Below, piece by piece: positions 14,210 to 21,768 of a stretch of 52,429 bases of DNA; within the stretch, counting starts at the first letter, position 1, and the number at the start of each line of letters is the position of its first letter. Both the position numbers and the translations under genes were made by a program. Source of the stretch: a virus. The stretch lies in IMG/VR virus record IMGVR_UViG_3300049489_000174, positions 1-52,429 of that record. One strand, written 5' to 3'. Below the pieces are notes generated by a model, which saw nothing but the letters and a program-made list of their open reading frames with translations, had not been told where the DNA came from and did not search any database.

Positions 14210-15031
14210 ATGACTATTGAAGCTAAGATTATCTGTGACTCACAAGCATTCACAGCTGGTCCAAGACTAACAACGTTCGTACTTCGTTATCCACGATTCA
14301 TACATGCCGAGTTTATGACTCATCGTATGTTTAGTAGGAATGCATCTAGTAGTCGTGCTATTCCTATAGAGAAGATGATTGAAATAATTATTAATGATCC
14401 GGCTATGCCAATATATTGGGGCAAGAATCAGAGCGGCATGCAAGCTAAAGAAGAACTAGATGCCGAGAAGATTGCATATGCTAAGTCTATGTGGCTCGCT
14501 GCTATGAATGATGCAGTAGCTAATACAAAAGTTATGCTTGCATTAGGACTACATAAACAGATTACTAATCGTATCTTAGAACCTTGGCAACACATTACAG
14601 TTGTGTGTTCTGCTACTACTTACAAGAACTTCTTTAAGCTACGTTGCCATCCTGACGCACAACCAGAGATTGCTGAACTAGCACGTCAGATGCGTGATCT
14701 ATACAATAGCACTGAGCCTAAAGAAACAAAGTTCCATCTTCCATTTATCAAAGATGATGAACTACTAGAACATGACTCAGATACTTTGATTAAGTGCTCC
14801 GTCGCCCGTTGTGCCAGAGTATCATATCTAAATCATGATGGTACTAATCCAAGTATAGAAAAAGACATTGTACTACATGATCGTCTATGTGCTAACAATC
14901 CAGGCCACTTCTCACCTTTTGAGCACGTAGCAGAAGCACAAGATTATGCAAACCGTAATAAGTTTGATAAGAACTTTCAAGGTTGGGTACAATATCGTTC
15001 AACATTCAAGCATGAAAGCGGTCTACTATGA
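14210..15031 (+). CDS. thyX: FAD-dependent thymidylate synthase
   Basis: The 273-aa protein contains the ThyX signature region THRMFSRNASSSRA (residues 37-50), equivalent to RHRxxSxNxxSxR. The first Arg of the classic motif is Thr here. ThyX methylates dUMP to dTMP with methylene-tetrahydrofolate, FAD and NADPH. ATG 14210 is chosen because AGGAAA precedes it. An upstream in-frame ATG lies inside the tRNA. The gene follows the tRNA by 20 bases and overlaps the dNMP kinase gene by four, so dUMP production, methylation and phosphorylation are encoded close together. Confidence 0.85.
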   Translation: MTIEAKIICDSQAFTAGPRLTTFVLRYPRFIHAEFMTHRMFSRNASSSRAIPIEKMIEIIINDPAMPIYWGKNQSGMQAKEELDAEKIAYAKSMWLAAMNDAVANTKVMLALGLHKQITNRILEPWQHITVVCSATTYKNFFKLRCHPDAQPEIAELARQMRDLYNSTEPKETKFHLPFIKDDELLEHDSDTLIKCSVARCARVSYLNHDGTNPSIEKDIVLHDRLCANNPGHFSPFEHVAEAQDYANRNKFDKNFQGWVQYRSTFKHESGLL

Positions 15032-15651
15032 AAACTTTACTCGTCGGTATCTGCGGTAAGAAAGGTAGTGGTAAGACACTATTTGCTAATAATCTAGAGT
15101 TAGATTTGAATACTCACAACAGTTACCGTCGTTTACAGGTAGATCGTTATTCATTTGCACAGCCTTTGAAGCAAGTATGTCATATACTATTTGGTGGTGA
15201 TGAGCAAGGATGGTTTGGTACTGACGAGGATAAGAATAAGAAACTACCATTCTTCGCTGATAAGTGTAGCAAAGTACCGACGTACCGTCGTGCTATGCAA
15301 GTAGTAGGTACTGATCTATTTCGTAACAATCTATATCAGAGCATCTGGACTGATATAGCATATAATACAATCTTCAACTTCCCTGAGGAACTACAACCAG
15401 AGATTACTATTATCGACGATATACGTTTTAAGAATGAAGCTGAGTTCGTAACTAACAATGGTGGCATCACTGTATATATTGAGCGCAATACTAATACACC
15501 AACTGACTGGCATGCATCAGAACAGATGCACAAAGGTATGCATAAGTTCGATTACTGTTTCGACGATGTTGGTAATCGTTGGGTGCATGAGGCTTCTATT
15601 GTATCACACGACGTAATTAACAGGATCGAAAAGGCACATGAAACACCGTGA
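15028..15651 (+). CDS. deoxynucleoside monophosphate kinase
   Basis: The 207-aa product begins with a P-loop (GKKGSGKT, residues 10-17) after a beta strand. Later it shows ITIIDDIRFKNEAEFV, a pattern typical of phage dNMP kinases, and a lid-like region with VPTYRRAMQVVGTDLFR. Enzymes of this family phosphorylate dNMPs to dNDPs, which suits its place after thyX. It overlaps thyX by ATGA and the primase gene by 14 bases. An 18-bp segment of its coding sequence (15270-15287) recurs, inverted, in the intergenic region at 48954. Confidence 0.8.
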   Translation: MKTLLVGICGKKGSGKTLFANNLELDLNTHNSYRRLQVDRYSFAQPLKQVCHILFGGDEQGWFGTDEDKNKKLPFFADKCSKVPTYRRAMQVVGTDLFRNNLYQSIWTDIAYNTIFNFPEELQPEITIIDDIRFKNEAEFVTNNGGITVYIERNTNTPTDWHASEQMHKGMHKFDYCFDDVGNRWVHEASIVSHDVINRIEKAHETP

Positions 15652-18481
15652 TCCAAAGACATTAATTTCGCAATTCGAGATTGCAAATTATGACGATGGA
15701 TCAGAGTTCGTAACAGTTGAATGCCCTTATCATAACGATAAGCATGATGATGTAAGAAGTTGTCATGGTCGTGTTAATAAAGAACACGGTGGGTTTAACT
15801 GTTGGTCCTGCGGTGCTACTGGTACACTACTTAAACTAATAGCAACTAAGTACGCTGTACCTGTAAATGTTATCGAGGCAAGGGTAGATGGTTTATTAAC
15901 TGCTACCCTTACTGACTTTGATGCATCATATGTATCTCACTGCCATACTCAGCTGCTAGGCAACCCAGAAGCTATTGCTCAGCTAGAGAATAGGCATGGC
16001 ATATCTAAGCAGAGTATTGTTAAATACTCTCTTGGATGGTACAATGTAAATAGCAGAATAACTATACCTGTGTATAATATCAACAATCAAATTGTTGATT
16101 TCCGCATGTATAAGTATGATCCTTCTGATCCTAAGAAGAAGTTAAAAGGCATCAAAGGTGCTGAGTCATGCTTATTCTTAGCTCAGAATATCATAGATAA
16201 CAATACTGTATATGTAACAGAAGGTGAGTTTAAGTCTATACTGTTATCACAGATGGGATTTCCTGCATGCTGCGGTACTGCGGGCGCTGGTACTTGGAGT
16301 GATGCTTGGTCTACTGCATTTAAGAATAAAGATGTAGTAATTGTATATGATGTTGATAAGCCTGGACGCAGAGGTGCTGATAAAGTAATACGCTCGATGC
16401 TTAGATACGTAAATCGTATCAAGAATGTATTCCTAGCTGATGTAGTTGATATTGAAAATGGCGACATCACTGATTATGTTGTTAAGAAGCATAAGACAGC
16501 TGCTGATTTCAAAGAGTTAGTAGAGAAAACACCTTGGTTATCACAGAAGGATTTTATTGGTTCTTCCTCAATAGAGCTAGAACGTAATGATCCTATTGAA
16601 CTACGACTATCTAACTCATCTAAAGCAGAGTATAACGGCAAGATAATTTCTACTGTTGCAGTAGTATCTGCTAAGGCACAAGCACCTTATGTAGTTCCTA
16701 AAAAGTGTGCAGTTTTATGCATGCGTGATAAAGACTACTGCCATATGTGCAAGATATATGCAGCACCTGCCGACTCTACATTTGTAATACCTCCTGATGA
16801 TCCAGAACTATTGAAGATGGTAGGTACTACAGAGAAGGGGCAGAAAGATGCTCTACGAAAAATATCTGGTATCTATATTAATTGTAAGTCCAGTTCTTTT
16901 AATGTTACTGAGTCTTATAACGTTGATGAACTTAGACTTGTACCTCAAATTGCTATCGGCCATACTTCCGAAGAACAGATCACACGCAAAGCCTTTTTCG
17001 TCGGACACGGGCTTGCTAGTAATAATTCGTATAAGTTTCTCGCTAGAGCATGCCCTTCGCCTACTGATAGTGTTGCTACTTTTATTGCATATGAAGCTGC
17101 TCCGCAAGAAAACGATATTGATACATATAAAAGGACGATGGATCTATCTGTCTTTTCGCCAATTGAGAACACCGTTGAAAGCATTAAGGCTAAACTAGAT
17201 GATATTTATGAAGATTTTGAAGTAAATGTTACACGTATCTATCAGCGTCGTGATCTACACATATTCTTTGATCTTATCTGGCACTCAGCATTGTTCGTTA
17301 CATTCCAAGGTAGAGAGTTAAAAGGTTGGGTCGATGCTCTAGTCATCGGTGATTCTGGTCAGGGTAAATCAGAATGCTCATCTAGATTACGCGATCATTA
17401 TAAGTGTGGTGAGCGCGTAGATACTAAGCGTGCTAGTATTGCTGGTATCGTTGGTGGTCTACAACAAACGTCGGACCGTTGGTTCATTACTTGGGGTACT
17501 ATTCCACTCAACGATCGTAGGTTAGTAATACTAGAAGAAATCAAAGGTATGATGCCAGCTGCATTATCAGCTATGACTGATATGCGCTCATCAGGTGTTG
17601 CTGAACTAATTAAGATTGATCGTGCTAAGACAATGGCTCGTACACGCCTAGCTTGGATTAGTAACCCTCGTTCAGATAGTAAGATGGCTGCATACAATTA
17701 TGGTGTTAATGCAGTACAAGAATTGATCGGTGCACCAGAAGATATACGTCGCTTTGATATGGTAATGGCAGTAGTATCAGGTGAAGTTCCACTTGATATA
17801 GTTAATAAGCGTAACACAGCAGAAGTTAAGCATGAGTACACATCTGAGCTATGCCAGGATCTAATAGGTTGGTGCTGGTCACGCAAACCTAGTCAGGTAG
17901 TTATCTCTACTGCTACAGAAGATAGGATACTTAAACATGCGCAAGATATGGGTAAAACTTATTCTTCTACTTGTCCTATCGTTGAACCGTCGGATCAACG
18001 TCTTAAAATCACAAGATTGGCTGCGGCTCTTGCTGGTAGATTATACAGCACAACCGACGGCGAGAATCTAATTGTACTTCCTGAGCATGTAGATGTAGTA
18101 GTAGAGTTTCTTAATCGTATTTATAAGTCCAGAGCACTAGGATACCACGACTTCTCACAAAGTAAGAAAGGAGAAGAAGACATCACTGATCCAGAAGGCT
18201 TAGAGAAAATCCTAGCGGAGATGCCTAATGCTCGTGACTCTATTAATTGCATCATTGATTCTGATTTACTTCGACCTGAAGATATTCAGAACATTACAGA
18301 TTGGCCGGTCGATAGATCGAACGAGTTTATTGGGTTACTTGTACGCAAAGGCGCTATTAGGCGCTCTAGGCGTGGTGGCTATCGTAAAACATCTGCATTC
18401 ATTGATATTCTAAAGAAGCTAGATAGAATGAACCTACAATCCGAAACCTACAAAGAACGTATCAGTAGGGGAGAGTTCTAA
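15638..18481 (+). CDS. DnaG-type primase fused to an MCM-like helicase
   Basis: The 947-aa protein has a CHC2-like zinc site (C29, H32, C55, C58) and a Toprim core with EGE at 195-197 and DVD at 238-240. A second four-cysteine cluster follows (C357, C361, C368, C371) in a region that may be the OB/zinc domain of MCM proteins. The AAA+ module has Walker A GDSGQGKS (571-578), Walker B LVILEEIKG (629-637) and a sensor-1-like WISNP (673-677). Spacing and motifs are MCM-like, not the RecA-like DnaB type usual in T7-style primase-helicases. It should synthesise primers and unwind the fork. It overlaps the kinase gene and abuts the polymerase gene. Confidence 0.8.
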   Translation: MKHRDPKTLISQFEIANYDDGSEFVTVECPYHNDKHDDVRSCHGRVNKEHGGFNCWSCGATGTLLKLIATKYAVPVNVIEARVDGLLTATLTDFDASYVSHCHTQLLGNPEAIAQLENRHGISKQSIVKYSLGWYNVNSRITIPVYNINNQIVDFRMYKYDPSDPKKKLKGIKGAESCLFLAQNIIDNNTVYVTEGEFKSILLSQMGFPACCGTAGAGTWSDAWSTAFKNKDVVIVYDVDKPGRRGADKVIRSMLRYVNRIKNVFLADVVDIENGDITDYVVKKHKTAADFKELVEKTPWLSQKDFIGSSSIELERNDPIELRLSNSSKAEYNGKIISTVAVVSAKAQAPYVVPKKCAVLCMRDKDYCHMCKIYAAPADSTFVIPPDDPELLKMVGTTEKGQKDALRKISGIYINCKSSSFNVTESYNVDELRLVPQIAIGHTSEEQITRKAFFVGHGLASNNSYKFLARACPSPTDSVATFIAYEAAPQENDIDTYKRTMDLSVFSPIENTVESIKAKLDDIYEDFEVNVTRIYQRRDLHIFFDLIWHSALFVTFQGRELKGWVDALVIGDSGQGKSECSSRLRDHYKCGERVDTKRASIAGIVGGLQQTSDRWFITWGTIPLNDRRLVILEEIKGMMPAALSAMTDMRSSGVAELIKIDRAKTMARTRLAWISNPRSDSKMAAYNYGVNAVQELIGAPEDIRRFDMVMAVVSGEVPLDIVNKRNTAEVKHEYTSELCQDLIGWCWSRKPSQVVISTATEDRILKHAQDMGKTYSSTCPIVEPSDQRLKITRLAAALAGRLYSTTDGENLIVLPEHVDVVVEFLNRIYKSRALGYHDFSQSKKGEEDITDPEGLEKILAEMPNARDSINCIIDSDLLRPEDIQNITDWPVDRSNEFIGLLVRKGAIRRSRRGGYRKTSAFIDILKKLDRMNLQSETYKERISRGEF

Positions 18482-20334
18482 TGCTTAAAGAGCATCTAGC
18501 TAAGTTTGATACAGAAGATGTAATTGCTATTGACGTTGAAACAATATCGTATGATGATAATGAACCAGCACTTAAACCATATCATGGTCATCGTACTGGT
18601 TTAATTATCATTGGACAAAAGAAAGGTAAAGACAATCTAGTTCTCTCTGTTCCTATACGCCATAGGACAGAGGGGGCTAAGTGTTTTCCACTAGAAAGTG
18701 TATTACCTGATATTAAAGAGTTCTTTCTTAAAGTTAAGTTGTATACAAACCTTAACATTAAGTTCGATCTACATAACTTAGCACAAGATGGTTTGTTTCT
18801 TCCTAATGCATCTTATATTGATTTATCTAGTATGGCTCGGTTCGTCGACCATACTCTTTTATCATATAGTTTAGAATCTTTATGTGAACTATACACTGGT
18901 ACAAGAAAGTCTGATACAGCGAAGGTATGGTGTGAAAAGAATAATACAAAGGACTATGGTAGAATACCGCTAGATATTCTTGTTCCTTATGGTGAGATAG
19001 ACGTTATCGGTGCATTAGATTTGTACTACGCACTACTGAACAGAATGCCTAAAGAGTCTATCAAGGCTTTTAAGACAGAAGTAAATTGTATTAAACATCT
19101 GTTTTGGGCAGAGCGTACAGGTATTCCTATTAATAAAGACTTTCTGTTAAAGCGTCGTATTGGTCTACTTCATACTATGATTAATACTAGTTTAGATATA
19201 ACTAGATTAAGTAATGGTAATATTGAAAACCCAGGATCGTCGGACCAGCGTAACGCATTCTTTACTTCTGTAGGTATTGAACCTATTGAACGTACAGAGA
19301 AAGGTAAGCCCAGCTGGGGTAACAAAGTATTAGAACTAGTAAACCACCCTGTTGCTAAGAAGCTAGTAGAATATAATAAGGCTGCAATTCAAGAATCGAC
19401 GTTCTGCGGTGGATGGATTTCGCATGCCGACAAGGATGGTATTATTCATCCGCAGTATCGTATCAGCGGTACTAGGACAGGTAGATTAAGTAGTGCAGAA
19501 CCTAATGTACAAAATCCACCAGAATGGATATTAGAGTCGTGGCTGATACCCGACGGTTACACTGGTATTAAATGGGACTTATCACAGATTGAGTATCGCA
19601 TATTTAGTCATTACAGTAATGATGCTGAACTGCTAGCATTGTATGCTGCTAATCCTAAAGTAGACTTTCATCAATTAATCGCTGATCGTCTAGGCATGCC
19701 TAGAAAACCAGTGAAGTCTATTAACTTCGGTATTTTGTATGGTATGGGTAATACTAAATTAACTAAATCACTCACTGTCGCTCTATCAGAGTTCGATTCT
19801 CCTGATATGCGTATTAAACTTAGAAAGTTCTTGCCAGCTGGTAAATTGATAATACCAGATATAGGTGACATTGATGATGCTGTAATGGCAGAAGTATCTA
19901 AGGGCGTACTTAGAGACTACAACGAGCGTGTACCAGCAGTTAAGAAACTAATGAATCAGGTACGTGAAGCTATTCAAGTACGCGGTAAGATACGTAACTT
20001 CTTTGGTAGAGAATATAAGTTTACTCTGTCAAAAGCATATATCGCTCTTAACTATTTGATTCAAGGATCAGCAGCCGATTACTTCAAACAACTACTAGAC
20101 TTATCTACAGAGGAAATGATTTCTCTTGGATGGCTAGTTAACAGTGAGGAAATCTGTGACTACTACCTTTATGATAATATACATGATGCTATTGTTTGTA
20201 TTGTTAAAGATGATAAGGTCGAGACATACACGAAGATAATAAATAATCTTTTAGCTAAGGCTCCATTCAGAGTTCCTATTCTGTGTGACTTTGAATATTA
20301 CAAAGGTAACTTCGGTAAAGGATCAAAGTTATGA
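18481..20334 (+). CDS. family-A DNA polymerase with 3'-5' exonuclease
   Basis: The 617-aa protein has Exo I (IDVET, about residues 18-22), Exo II (NLNIKFDLHN) and Exo III (YGEIDVIGALD), then the polymerase motifs. RISGTRTGRLSS precedes motif A DLSQIEYR. Motif B is RKPVKSINFGILYG, with Phe at the position controlling dNTP/ddNTP discrimination. Motif C is NIHDAIV. The usual HDE of motif C is HDA here, and motif A has Tyr where Leu is usual. There is no 5'-3' exonuclease domain. Start and upstream stop overlap as TAATG behind a GGGGAG ribosome-binding site. Confidence 0.93.
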   Translation: MLKEHLAKFDTEDVIAIDVETISYDDNEPALKPYHGHRTGLIIIGQKKGKDNLVLSVPIRHRTEGAKCFPLESVLPDIKEFFLKVKLYTNLNIKFDLHNLAQDGLFLPNASYIDLSSMARFVDHTLLSYSLESLCELYTGTRKSDTAKVWCEKNNTKDYGRIPLDILVPYGEIDVIGALDLYYALLNRMPKESIKAFKTEVNCIKHLFWAERTGIPINKDFLLKRRIGLLHTMINTSLDITRLSNGNIENPGSSDQRNAFFTSVGIEPIERTEKGKPSWGNKVLELVNHPVAKKLVEYNKAAIQESTFCGGWISHADKDGIIHPQYRISGTRTGRLSSAEPNVQNPPEWILESWLIPDGYTGIKWDLSQIEYRIFSHYSNDAELLALYAANPKVDFHQLIADRLGMPRKPVKSINFGILYGMGNTKLTKSLTVALSEFDSPDMRIKLRKFLPAGKLIIPDIGDIDDAVMAEVSKGVLRDYNERVPAVKKLMNQVREAIQVRGKIRNFFGREYKFTLSKAYIALNYLIQGSAADYFKQLLDLSTEEMISLGWLVNSEEICDYYLYDNIHDAIVCIVKDDKVETYTKIINNLLAKAPFRVPILCDFEYYKGNFGKGSKL

Positions 20335-20567
20335 ACTTCATTCACATTGTTAAATACGGTGTAAACATCATCATCGCTACACAAAATATCAGGCACATCA
20401 TGTTGAGTGATGTGCCTGATAGGAGTGACAAGTACCAGATCGAAGTTTTATATTTTGACGGTAATGTACTCGAAATTAGGTCTGATGAGTTAAAGAACGA
20501 TGAGAAGCTATGTATAGCTCTTATGGAAGAAATAGGCGCACTACTCAGTGTTCAAACTATATCTTAA
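20331..20567 (+). CDS. 78-aa hypothetical protein, last gene of the replication operon
   Basis: It is coupled to the polymerase gene by ATGA. The sequence looks alpha/beta (YGVNIIIATQNIRHIMLSDV, YQIEVLYFDGNVLEIRSDE). Its stop TAA (20565-20567) interlocks with the stop of the convergent minus-strand gene through TTAA. The coding sequence contains a perfect 14-bp hairpin that is a terminator when read on the other strand. Function unknown. Confidence 0.6.
   Translation: MNFIHIVKYGVNIIIATQNIRHIMLSDVPDRSDKYQIEVLYFDGNVLEIRSDELKNDEKLCIALMEEIGALLSVQTIS
20382..20421 (-). terminator. terminator of the virion operon, embedded in the convergent gene
   Basis: The perfect inverted repeat TATCAGGCACATCA/TGATGTGCCTGATA (20387-20400 and 20408-20421, 7-nt loop) is followed on the minus strand by TTTTGTG. 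It stands about 140 nt past the last minus-strand stop codon, inside plus-strand coding sequence. On the plus strand no T-run follows, so it should act on the leftward transcript only. Confidence 0.7.
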
Positions 20568-20947
20568 ACTATATGCCCTAGCTCAGCGTATACTTTTATC
20601 AGCGGCCATGGTATACGCTTTCCACCCATTTCAATCATTAACTCTAGAAAGTAATGCCCGCGTGAAACTATAGCAGCAGTATCTAGCGCAGTGTAATCTA
20701 TATTGATTACTCCATTAGCCCAATCTGCTCCATCAGCAGTTGGGCTTAATGTTTTAGCTGAGATAGCTACTGATATACCATCTAGCTCTATTAGTGCTGC
20801 ACGTATCGTTGCAGTGGATAGATTTAGATTACCCATCGTACCGTCGGGTAATTCCTCCTGTAATGTATAGTATAGAGGAGAATCATAGCCTGAGCGTATC
20901 AGCTGATCGTCTATATTGCAGAAGGTATTGATATTAGACATTTGCAC
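20564..20947 (-). CDS. 127-aa baseplate/fibre-associated protein, last in the virion operon
   Basis: The sequence has a beta-strand rhythm and pattern (ATIRAALIELDGISVAISAK, GVINIDYTALD, GHYFLELMIEMGGKRIPW) like the small upper-baseplate-type proteins at 24804 and 25157, so a related fold is inferred. It overlaps the repeat-fibre gene by 14 bases and is therefore probably a fibre partner. It ends against the convergent operon with overlapping stops. Confidence 0.5.
   Translation of the reverse strand: MQMSNINTFCNIDDQLIRSGYDSPLYYTLQEELPDGTMGNLNLSTATIRAALIELDGISVAISAKTLSPTADGADWANGVINIDYTALDTAAIVSRGHYFLELMIEMGGKRIPWPLIKVYAELGHIV
20585..20619 (+). terminator. possible terminator for the rightward replication operon
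   Basis: AGCGTATAC (20585-20593) and GTATACGCT (20611-20619) form a perfect 9-bp stem with a 17-nt loop, followed by only two further T residues (TTCC) beyond the stem. It lies 18 bases past the plus-strand stop, inside the last minus-strand gene. The T-run is weak, so it may be only a pause or processing site. Confidence 0.35.
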
Positions 20948-21767
20948 GTCCTGTGGTACGACGGATTGGCTTTGATGTTATTGTATTGCGTTTATTTGAT
21001 ATAGTACCGAACTTGGAGCAGATTAACTTTTGATTAGAGTTGTATAGAACTATATTTCCAAACGCTTCATCTGATGGAATACCTATTAATCTTATCGGTT
21101 GTTTAAGTATCAACGGTCCGAAGGTTTCAGATGACGCAATACCTTGCAGTGCTATTATTGATATTAGCTTAATAGCGCCGAAAGACTCTGATGATGGTAT
21201 GCCAGATAAAACTATTTTACTATTTAGCTTTATAGTACCAAATGATTCTGAGGAGGATATTCCAGTAAGCAGTATTTTAGGAATTAACTTTATAGTGCCA
21301 AATGCTTCTGATGATGCTATACCAGTAAGAGCTACTTTACCATTTACCTTTATAGTACCGAACGCTTCTGATGATGCTATACCAGTTAGTGATATTGTAG
21401 TTGGGCTTACAGCAGCTACTGTTATAGTACCAAATGCTTCTGACGATGTTATACCAGTAAGAGCTAGTTTAGCATTTATGTTTATAGCACCGAATGATTC
21501 TGACGATGCTATACCAGTTAGTGATACTTTGCTATTTAGCTTTATTGACCCGAAGGTTTCAGACGATGGAATACCAGATAGTGTTATTGTAGACGCTGCT
21601 ACAGCAGATACAGTTATACTACCGAATGCTTCGTCGGAAGTAATGCCTGTTAATACTATGATACTAGCAGCAGGCTCAACGTCACTATATATACCATCTG
21701 ACCCTACACGTTCACTGTCTACAGATGGAAAGAACTTATATATGCCAGCAGAGCCGAAGTATTCCAT
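20934..21767 (-). CDS. tail fibre with ten LTGIxSxExFG repeats
   Basis: The 277-aa protein is dominated by ten copies of a unit with core L-x-G-I-x-S-[SD]-E-x-F-G (for example LTGIASSEAFG), usually 20 residues apart and sometimes 25. The N-terminal 35 residues are aromatic and the C-terminal 40 are basic and free of repeats. Similar GIASSEAFG-type repeats occur in phage fibre and adhesin-like proteins. A receptor-contacting beta structure is likely, but which partner it binds is unknown. Near-identical 60-bp DNA units make copy number prone to change. It starts one base from the spike gene stop. Confidence 0.6.
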   Translation of the reverse strand: MEYFGSAGIYKFFPSVDSERVGSDGIYSDVEPAASIIVLTGITSDEAFGSITVSAVAASTITLSGIPSSETFGSIKLNSKVSLTGIASSESFGAININAKLALTGITSSEAFGTITVAAVSPTTISLTGIASSEAFGTIKVNGKVALTGIASSEAFGTIKLIPKILLTGISSSESFGTIKLNSKIVLSGIPSSESFGAIKLISIIALQGIASSETFGPLILKQPIRLIGIPSDEAFGNIVLYNSNQKLICSKFGTISNKRNTITSKPIRRTTGRANV

Positions 21768-21768
21768 G

